NCBI RefSeq assembly: GCF_036669915.1
Contig: NC_089315.1
Coordinates: 2,471,953-2,535,952, forward strand
DNA: 64,000 bases
From: Pocillopora verrucosa
Taxonomy: Eukaryota > Cnidaria > Anthozoa > Scleractinia > Pocilloporidae
Direction: 5' to 3'
The position numbers and the translations under genes were made by a program. This document shows positions 45,501 through 64,000 of this stretch, piece by piece; the first letter of the stretch is position 1, and every line of letters starts with the position of its first letter. The notes below the pieces were generated by a model that was given only the letters and a program-made list of their open reading frames with translations, made no database searches and was not told the DNA's origin.

Positions 45501-48166
45501 AGTTTCGTGTAATAATGTGAATTGGCCACCGTAGAGAGTTTCTGAAGCTGGCGTTTCTCGTTTGACTCGTTTTTTTCTCTCCTTTCAACTTTAGGTGACT
45601 ATGAGAATCCATCAGCGCGATCCAATAGTAGAAATGGCGTAAACCAGCCCGGTAGCCTTAAGTTCGCTGCAGGGGCGTGTTATGAGAATCCCAACGGTGC
45701 TGCTTTCTACGAGAATCCGCTTGCTGCTCCTGGAGTACCTGATAGAAGTGATAGCTTGGAGAGACATCCAGTTGACCAGCTAGACTTTTCGACATACGCC
45801 AACCCTTCCTCTCCGCCCTCTGGATCAGGTGGTTAATTATTTTGTTTCGTACCTGCTCATTAGCATATTCTGCCCTTTAAAAACGTTTTCTTAGTACAGA
45901 AAACTTACTTTTAGAGATCGCCTCAAAGCCTTTTAATGCAAGGTTTCTAGAACTTTTTTTCTACTCTATGGATGGCATGCATTTTAAGTCTCCACATACT
46001 CTTCTGTTTAAACTACAGCTTTTTTTAATTTTCAATTTTGGTTGTGTTTTGGTAAATCTTTTGGAAAGAGTGTTTCTTTTCAATACGTGATACATCATTT
46101 AGTTTCTTATACCTTACGAAAAAACTTTCAAACATTCAAGTGTGGTGTGTAATAACTTAGTGAGGTCAGATAAAAATTTTACGGGTAAAAATGTTTTAAC
46201 CCATGTACAGACTTCTTCTTACATTCTTACTTGTGAGTTTAAATGTATAGATGTCGATATATTATCTTCATTTCATTTATCTAACGATTGGTAGATTGAA
46301 TGTGTATTTCTTTGTTTTTTTCTCTTTAGAGAAAGAAAATAAGTGGGCAACATTTGATGAGGAGATGCCACCTCCTCCACTCCCAGCGGTAACTTATCCG
46401 GATGATCACGATTACCATACTCCCCGCCCCACCCCCACCCCAAGGAAAAGGCCCCCTGTACCTAAGCCATATGCTGCGACTAAGTCAGAGAAAGAAAAGG
46501 AAGACCGACAGCAGCATCAGCAACAATCAGCGCCAACAGATGGTACATTTACATTGTAACCTATAAAATAGTTTGTTCATTGGCTAATTATTTTCCGTAA
46601 TCGTCCAGAGTGCGTGAGAAATTTGACAAAGGAGGAATTTAACCCTTTGACCGCTAAGAGTGGCTAACATCTAATTTCTCTTTACAACATCACCCCTGTA
46701 TCACACACTTACGGTCAGGAGAATAAAGGAAATGATCACCATCTAAAAAAACTCGTGATTGTTTGACAAATTCTCCTTGTCAGCACCTTAAAAAAATGTA
46801 TAGCGAACCGTTGGAAGAATATGAATACTGATGCTAAAGCTATTTCTTTGGCGTACTTTAAAAAAGAGAAAATTCGGGACGCTCATTGACCACTAACCGA
46901 CAACCGGTGATGTTCAGGTTATTCTGATCTATGTAATGATTTTGTCAAGAAAACTCTGGCCCGACATCCAAGGCGTATTTTTTTAAACAAGAAAATTCAG
47001 GGCAAATTTTTGTAAACAAGAATAGGAAATGTGGAGGTTTGGCAGGCTGTACCAAGGATTTTCGTTTTCATGGGATCTTTTCCATCACAGATGCTCAATC
47101 CACCCCTCTGGAGTCTGAGGTGTGGTACCACGGTCCAATGTCTCGTGCCGAAGCTGAACTTCTTTTAGAAGATGAAGGAGACTTCCTGGTGAGAGAGAGT
47201 AAATCAAAGGCGGGACAGTATGTGCTGTCTGGAGTTCAAAACGGACAGCCTCGACATTTGTTGTTGGTGGATCCAGAGGGCAAGGTTCGTACAGCCTTTT
47301 GCCACGCTGAGAAATCTTTTTTATTTATGACGATGTTGTTATAGTAAAGCGTTGTTAACTATCAGAACGCTACATTGCTTCAATTTTCATTAGGGTGGTG
47401 ATATTTTGCCTGGGTGGGGCACTAGTCTAGTATTTTTGATTGATTATTGGTCACAAAAATTTCCTGCACCCCTTCGCTACAGTCTGTTCCGTTTTCTTTA
47501 AGCCAAACGGAGTCGCGCGAAGGAATTCTGTCGCCCCATGCCCACACGCGGCTCCCGCTTCATCCATGCTCCCTCACGGCATAAAAGAAACGAAAAAGAC
47601 TTGAAAGCAGGCTAGTTGGAATTACCACGCCTGTGTGAGAGGGAAGGGTCTCGCCTCGGCGCATTGGACCCTTTGATGCGTACTCTTGCGCGCAACCACG
47701 ACTACGCAAACAATTTACCAATTTCTGCAATCCTGTTTCAACAGTTTTCACGGCCAAACACGCTAACAAGTTAAATCTTGGATAATTATTTACTTCGATA
47801 TGTTGAATATGAAATTCACTAAATTGGTACTTCCCAACTTGTTTTTTGAGCGAGGGTTTGATTGCGCAGCAAGTCCTTAGCTTCATTCTCTGTCTCGGAC
47901 CCGGACCTTAATGAAGTCGTCAAGTCCTGTTGCTCTGGTGCGTTTTTTTCTAAGTCAGACCAGTAATTAATAATGGTTTTTTCAAAAGCGAAAGTCGTCT
48001 TTTTAACTACAGGTTAATTCTTGGTTTTTGTCCTCCACAGGTTCGAACGAAAGATCGCGAGTTTTCAAGTGTTCAAGAGCTCGTTGTATACCATGTAAAC
48101 CACGCTGTGCCAATCATCTCGTCGGGTAGCCAGGTCACAATAACACACCCTGTTCACAAGCAATAA
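39570..48166 (+). CDS. SHC1-like: SHC adaptor protein (PTB-CH1-SH2)
   Basis: Cytoplasmic adaptor linking activated receptors to Ras/MAPK signalling. Thirteen coding exons with GT-AG introns and consistent phase: 39570-39704, 39964-40034, 41660-41717, 42027-42057, 42589-42731, 43272-43323, 43876-44002, 44646-44727, 45215-45398, 45595-45828, 46330-46542, 47091-47284, 48041-48166; 549 residues. Residues about 13-205 form the PTB domain ([27 protein letters not shown] and [11 protein letters not shown] are Shc signatures). Residues 206-443 are CH1, with eleven tyrosines: YxxP sites at 224, 239, 276 and 286, and YxNP at 264, 297, 324, 333 and 362. A proline stretch (RKRPPVPKP) could bind SH3 domains. 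The SH2 domain (WYHG 455-458, FLVRES 475-480, pTyr-binding Arg478) closes the protein. The first exon has MFGKKK and no p66-like CH2 region; an upstream exon cannot be excluded. Length is close to human p52-p66. Confidence 0.95.
40801..40990. repeat. Imperfect tandem duplication, SHC intron 2
   Basis: A segment of about 80 bases beginning AAATAGTGAGTGTTC recurs 108 bases later as GAATAATGGGTATTC. Both run on to AATTACCAAATTTAG. Confidence 0.7.
41331..41531. mobile_element. TTAA-ended MITE, very degenerate, SHC intron 2
   Basis: ATTAACC..TAACTCCCAGGAT at the left and CACTTCTGGG at the right, with an interior resembling the family at 60,801 in inverted order (TTCTTCCCTGTAG, AAGAATTTGGTGTTAGATCAA). 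A weak member. Confidence 0.4.
44120..44275. mobile_element. Retroelement-like repeat fragment, SHC intron 7
   Basis: The sequence AAAGCTGATGTTTCAAGC followed by ATTAGCCCCTCATCAGGGTGA resembles a repeat often seen in cnidarian and other marine invertebrate retroelement ends (GACGTTTCGAGCGTTAGCCC type). Short and degraded; assignment is from memory of the family. Confidence 0.4.
46639..46841. mobile_element. TTAA-ended MITE (second subfamily), SHC intron 11
   Basis: Starts TTAACCCTTTGACCGCTAAG and contains the interior typical of this subfamily (CATCACCCCTGTATCACACA, ACAAATTCTCCTTGTCAGCA). The right terminal repeat is eroded, so the end is approximate. Confidence 0.55.
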
Positions 48167-51075
48167 CTGTTTTAACCTAACAACGATTCTTTTTAAGGCT
48201 AACCTTTGTGAAAACTGCAGCGACTTGAATCAATTATGTAAGTGCGTTTTAGTTTGACTCGTCTGATGCCCACACTACCGCTTCGTTTCAGCAAGTTAAG
48301 TGTGGTACTTCAAATACTTTGCATAAATACTGATTTGTAAAAACGATAGGAATTTATAGGGCGGGGTTGTGTTCATTAACTTTTAAGACACTTTCAGAAT
48401 CGTCGTTTGATTTGAGGAGAGCAGCGTTGCGATTTCTTCAAAGTACTCTCAGCTAATGAAGCCAAAGTTCATAAGCTGAATTCTTTTTATAAAGTTTTGT
48501 ACAAATAATACTTGTAAGGTTTTGTAAAACTTCGCTAACACAACTTTTTGATCAAGTATCGCATCGCACACAACACGATAGGAGTTAATGTTTTGTACAG
48601 GTATTGACAAAAGTATGATGTATTGTAGAGGGATTTTGAGGAAGGATGTTCATCAGAATGGTATAGAGCATTTTGATTGAGTGCCCAGTACCCCAAACCG
48701 TAGTAATTAGTACAGTCAATCATAACAGAGGCAAATATCTCAGAGGTCAATCAGAATGCGAAGCAAAAGTAAAGAAACTATCTAAAGTGCGGGAAAATGC
48801 CGTCGTGTGACCAAGTTGTTATGATTGGTTTAAGTTTAACATCTGATATGATTTGGATGTTAACGCGAGTTCTTCGAACTATTTACCGAACTTACTAATG
48901 CAAGAACAATGAAATCCCAGAGAACTTTCGTAAAAACTGTTCCACAATCAATCCAATTTTTTCTACAACCTTTGTAGAATAATTTAGTACAGTTATTAAT
49001 ATAATATAAAAACGAGATTTGCCAAATGAATTGACTACTTTTTAGAATGCTGATCAACTGATTGAAATAAACCTGATAACTAGCAGCTCATGAATAAAAA
49101 GATGAATATGCATGTTAACACCAGCAAGCTCTGGTTTGGTTTTAAAGCTAGAAATTGTTGCCCAGAAATACAAATAGTAATAGCAGGTCTATTATTTTAA
49201 ACTGAAAATCAAGTAATTTTACACTTTTTCTCCGCACAACTCTTCTTGTAGTATTACTAGAGTTGACACTTTTTTATATAACAACGGAAAGGAAAAGAAT
49301 GCACTTATGCCCTGACGTTCAATTATATTTCAAGTAAACAGTTGTGTTAAACTGTTTTTTTTTCTTATTTGAGAAAACATAAAAGACGACCCTAATTGTT
49401 GTATCACTCATATAACAATAAAAATCTTTGATCAGCACCCAAACTTTCAAGGTAGCATCGAGTGTAGTATTTGTTACGTAGTTTAAGAAGAGGTGTAAAT
49501 GTGTCTTTTTTTCGGTCACAAAGTTTAAAAAACCGAAGCACTCTAGTGTAGGAAAGGGTTGTTAATTGCTGTATTAGAAATAAATGTTACTTGAATTTCT
49601 ACATGTTGAATTTACTGGGTTTTTGAATCATGATCAACCAAAAATGGGAGAATGATCTCCTAGAGGTGTTTCAAACACGAAGAAGAAATAATTTGAAGGT
49701 TCAAGGCTTTGAAGTCTGAAAAAACACTGCCTTCAGTGTAAGATGATGGTATGGATACACCAGTTAAGATAATTATTTTCCTAAAAGTCGCATCTTCTTC
49801 GAGCAAATTACCGACGGTAATCTCTTAGTAGGCCTTAGGCATTGTCTGTTATTTACAGAACGTGGCGGAAAGAAAAAAAAAAAACGCCCAAACTGAGAAA
49901 AACCCCTTATGCTGTAGTCGGATACGAGGGAGGCACTACCGCGTACCAAACGGACAAGCTACAACTCTAGTTCTGCAGTGCTATAACTTCCAATGCCATT
50001 CTTAAGTTTATAACAATTTTAATAGTTCAATTTACACTTCAACTTAGAAAAACTTCACACCCAAGGTGACGGCTTTCCAAGACAGAGAGACGCCAGGGAC
50101 TAAATGAAGCAAAGAGGGACGGGCGCGGAAAACATTGGCAGTTTGAAAGCACTGATAAATTGACTCGTAAGACAGTTATCCGTCAATAACTTTTTACTGC
50201 TTGATGACACATTTTCGACAAAGTGCGGAGATAACATTAACGAGGAGTCCTGGTAACGTGAACACTAAATCTCACAAACTTCCACTAATCTCGAGTTACG
50301 GTAAACCTGGGTAAAATTGCATGTTGGTCGAAACATATTAGGATCTCGGTAGAAAAAGACTACTCTCTGCTTTAAGGAAACGAGATGAAACATTTGAGAG
50401 CGAAGTCGTTAAGGTTGGGGAGGGGGGGGGGGGAAAGGGTGAATTTGTTTTAGTTCACAGGGCGAACTTGCAAAGATGGTAGGGACGAACTTGTGCTCTG
50501 CTGGGGCGAAACCTCCAGATACCCGTTCCTTCTCGTTTTCTCAACTCACTATTGAATCTTTTCTAATAAACATTTATTTACATGTATGGCTTTTCTTTCA
50601 CTCAAAGACAACATACCCTACTTCAACAAAAACGTTATTCATCTATCGTAGAGCCGCGTGCTTGGTCAAAGATTTGTCTCTCAGTTTACTGTATTGATTT
50701 CCCCTGATATACTAAACCCATAATGACACTACACAGCGTGTTGAAGAACCAGTTTGCGTCAATTCTATTTGGTTATCGAGGTAATTGATTTTAAATGGAA
50801 CTGATCCCAGCAACTTTGAGCCTTGCCGTCTATCTTGCAACTCTCGTTGTATTTGAATCAGTCATATGCTTAGAAAAATGTCATTCTAAAGAGAAGGGGT
50901 TTTATAGTTACTTGAACATTCCATGAAATTCAGACGCACGTGGTGCTTTCCTCGGTGCAAATGCTGCAGTCAATTTTCGATGGAAGTTGAGAGAATCACT
51001 TCTGATGATGTCAATGAACATTCAAATTCCACCACAGACTACCCTAACATTTTTCCGCCCGCAGTAAAGCCTATG
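48167..51075. other. Tail-to-tail gap between SHC and LONP1
   Basis: No gene recognised. Both flanking genes end here. Candidate poly(A) signals are AATAAA at 49,066-49,071 for SHC and TTTATT at 50,573-50,578 (AATAAA on the minus strand) for LONP1. A G-rich run lies near 50,417-50,433. Confidence 0.6.
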
Positions 51076-61962
<10,887 letters not shown>

Positions 61963-62143
61963 GGCTGCTAGAAGAGATTTTAAGATATCACACGTGCGCT
62001 TAGTAACCTCTCCTCAGCCAGCGGTTTTTTACAACGGTCGTGCGCAGTAGAGTTCAATGCCTATGATGGCGGAGAATTTGGAGCGTGGTCTGTAAGATTT
62101 TGCAAAGAAATTCTTCTTGCACTAGGACGTGTTTTAAATAGGC
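61963..62143. promoter_or_regulatory. Putative bidirectional promoter, LONP1 / SR factor
   Basis: Only 181 bp separates two divergent ATGs, so the two transcription starts must lie in or very near this stretch. It contains a CACGTG E-box (61,991-61,996), a TGCGCAGTA half-site resembling NRF-1 (about 62,041-62,049) and GATGGCGG (about 62,066) resembling YY1. No TATA box is obvious. The factor assignments are motif-level inference. Confidence 0.65.
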
Positions 62144-63100
62144 ATGAGTGGCAGGATCTACTGCGGGAGACTGCCTCCCAATGCTTCAGAAAAGGATTTA
62201 GAGTCTCTGCTGAAATCCTTCGGCAAAATTCGTGACATTGATTTCAAGGAGGGATATGCTTACGCCGTTTTCAAAGACTACAACGATGCTGACAGAGCTG
62301 TACAAGAACTCAACGGAAAAGAGTTTATGGGCCAGAATATTCTCGTCGAAAGAGCTAAAGATATTAGAAATGGTGTCGGGGGCTATACCATAGCCGGCGG
62401 ATACACTGCAAGGGTTCGCCAGCCTAAACCACCCCCAGTGCGGACTAACTTTAGAATCCGCGTCGAAAACCTTCCGGCGAGAGCCAAATGGTCTGAGCTC
62501 AAAGAGTTTATGAGCGTAGCGGGAGATGTTACTTTCGCAGATACGCACAGAAGAAGGCCAGGCGAAGGAGTCGTTGAATTTTCAAACAAGGAGGACATGA
62601 TCAACGCGTTAGAGTCGCTTGACAAGCAAGAGTTCTTGGGAAAGAAAATTAGACTTGTCGAAGAAACTCCTCGTTCCACAAGAGAACGGTCTCTCTCAAG
62701 ATCAAGGTCTCTGTCGCCAGCTCCGAAGAGAAAAAGACATTCTTCGTCGCCTTCTTTGTCTCACTCAAAATTGCGTCGCTCACATTCACGTGATAAGTCA
62801 CAGTCGCCCGAAAGAAGCAGTAAAAAGCATTCACATTCTGCATCGCCTACTCGTTCAAGTCGTCGTCGATCAAGATCACGATCTTCATCAAATCACAAGT
62901 CAAAGTCTCATTCTTCTCGGAGAAGAAGATCACATTCCAAGTCTCCTAAACGATCTCGTCATAAGTCCAGATCCAGATCAAGCTCTAAGTCGAAAAGCAA
63001 GTCAGAAAGACATTCCTCGTCAAAAGATAAATCACGGAAGAAGAAGAAACATAAATCAAGGTCTCACTCACGGTCAGAGTCACCGAGAAGACGGAGATGA
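62144..63100 (+). CDS. SR splicing factor, SRSF4/5/6-type
   Basis: A 318-residue nuclear splicing regulator in a single exon. RRM1 lies at about residues 4-73, with RNP2 IYCGRL (5-10) and RNP1 EGYAYAVF (36-43). A Gly- and Pro-rich linker leads to a second, pseudo-RRM at about 103-174, where the family heptapeptide SWQDLKD is replaced by KWSELKE (115-121); the key Trp116 is kept. Residues from about 181 to the end are a long Arg-Ser domain that SRPK/CLK kinases would be expected to phosphorylate. Vertebrate relatives have several introns, so the lack of introns is notable. It could be SRSF4, 5 or 6-like; the sequence does not discriminate. Divergent from LONP1 with a 181-bp spacer. Confidence 0.93.
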   Translation: MSGRIYCGRLPPNASEKDLESLLKSFGKIRDIDFKEGYAYAVFKDYNDADRAVQELNGKEFMGQNILVERAKDIRNGVGGYTIAGGYTARVRQPKPPPVRTNFRIRVENLPARAKWSELKEFMSVAGDVTFADTHRRRPGEGVVEFSNKEDMINALESLDKQEFLGKKIRLVEETPRSTRERSLSRSRSLSPAPKRKRHSSSPSLSHSKLRRSHSRDKSQSPERSSKKHSHSASPTRSSRRRSRSRSSSNHKSKSHSSRRRRSHSKSPKRSRHKSRSRSSSKSKSKSERHSSSKDKSRKKKKHKSRSHSRSESPRRRR

Positions 63101-64000
63101 TGACAGAAGACTATGATAGAGACAGACAGCTATGTTTTGAAGATGGTAGTATACATGTACTACATGCACTTGATCACATTTCTGTTATTTTTTTCTGTAC
63201 ATGCAAAGTGCTATGGAAATTCTGTTAGGAACAGACATAGTTTTAGACATTTTTTACCAACAGGGTTTCCTGGATGTAATATAACCACTTAAATATTAAG
63301 ACCATTATTGTACTGTATTTTCATGTTCCTTTAGATATTACTGAGTTTGACTTTTCACTTGATAACAGTAAATTGGCTGCACTAAGCAAGTTTAATCCTT
63401 TAGCTCCCATGAGTGACCAAGACAGAATTTCTCCCTACAATATCAGTACAGTATCAAGCAAACAGGTGAGGAGAATAAAGTTGAAAACTCAACTAGGGGA
63501 CTACAAGTTGATTCAATACCAAATTCTCCAAACTGACATCATGAGTATTTAATGACAGACAGTAGGAGGAATTACTAATGAGATCTTGGGAGTGAAAGGG
63601 TTAAATGCAAAGAATACTGCAAGAAAAAGGTGACAGTTTATCTCATTTAGTGAATATTTACTATCGTGTAGCACGTAAATGTTGTGGGAGTTTTATTTTG
63701 CAGAATGACCATTTGTTTGAATTGGAATTTCAAGGAGGATCTAGTTTGTGCAGTTCTTAGTTAACAAAGGTAACATCAATAAAGAAAGAAAAGTTATACT
63801 GTTATATGAAATTTCTAATTTGTCAAGTTGTGCAAAGTGGAGCTATATAAGATATGATTTATAAATGGATATTTTGTGCAAATCCAACTTCAAATTGTAG
63901 AAATTTAGATATTTTTACTCCATTCAGTTTGAGTGAAAGAAAGTTTTATTTTGTCTGATTTTTTCATCAAATATAAAAATCTAGAACCCTTAAAATTTTT
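63101..64000. other. 3' region of the SR factor
   Basis: Presumed 3' UTR and flank. AATAAA occurs at 63,778-63,783, so the transcript may include the MITE at 63,392. No other gene is seen before the window ends. Confidence 0.55.
63392..63604. mobile_element. TTAA-ended MITE downstream of the SR factor
   Basis: Same family and orientation as 60,801 (TTAATCCTTTAGCTCCCATG to GGGAGTGAAAGGGTTAA). It may lie inside the SR factor 3' UTR. Confidence 0.78.

Noticed and set aside
47560-47886. 108-codon minus-strand frame in SHC intron 12
   Set aside because: No known domain, opposite strand to a real gene, and a locally GC-richer stretch explains the open frame.
62619-63116. 165-codon frame overlapping the SR factor
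   Set aside because: A shadow of the Arg-Ser codon repeats in another frame.

Overview
This is an animal nuclear genome window, most likely from a stony coral or a close anthozoan relative. Three things point there: intron-rich metazoan genes (an SHC adaptor in 13 coding exons, a mitochondrial Lon protease in 23), a local expansion of intronless class A GPCRs, and several short dispersed repeat families I recognise from coral genomes (TTAA-ended MITEs, a tRNA-type SINE, a hairpin element). The species cannot be fixed from the sequence.

Positions 1-39,249 are accessory in character: a tandem array of roughly 10-11 kb units, with copies starting near 942, 11,930, 26,421 and 36,594. The first three units each carry, on the minus strand, a receptor of type A, about 7 kb of repeat-rich spacer, a receptor of type B, and a TM5-TM7 remnant of a third type, C. 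The fourth unit is cut short after the A copy. A1 (774-1883) is intact; A2, A3 and A4 are pseudogenes. B1, B2 and B3 are open but differ in TM6, in the tail and in the N-terminus. Unit 2 also carries about 3.4 kb that units 1 and 3 lack, with an intact plus-strand receptor, D (18,357-19,403). The array shows shared nonsense mutations, a repeated fusion junction between A and C, and patchwork sequence affinity that indicates gene conversion.

Positions 39,250-64,000 hold conserved single genes. SHC (39,570-48,166, plus strand) begins about 320 bp after the array ends and encodes a PTB-CH1-SH2 adaptor of 549 residues. Its CH1 region has nine YxxP sites, five of them YxNP. After a 2.9 kb tail-to-tail gap comes LONP1 (51,076-61,962, minus strand; 974 residues), complete from the mitochondrial presequence to the Ser-Lys protease dyad. 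Only 181 bp separates its ATG from that of an intronless SR splicing factor (62,144-63,100, plus strand), so the two probably share a bidirectional promoter.

The GPCR array is probably a fast-evolving sensory or chemosignalling locus. SHC, LONP1 and the SR factor are housekeeping or signalling genes with no evident functional link to it. I saw no clearly novel molecular system. The most unusual features are the receptor array's birth-and-death pattern and the Cas-like phosphotyrosine layout of SHC.
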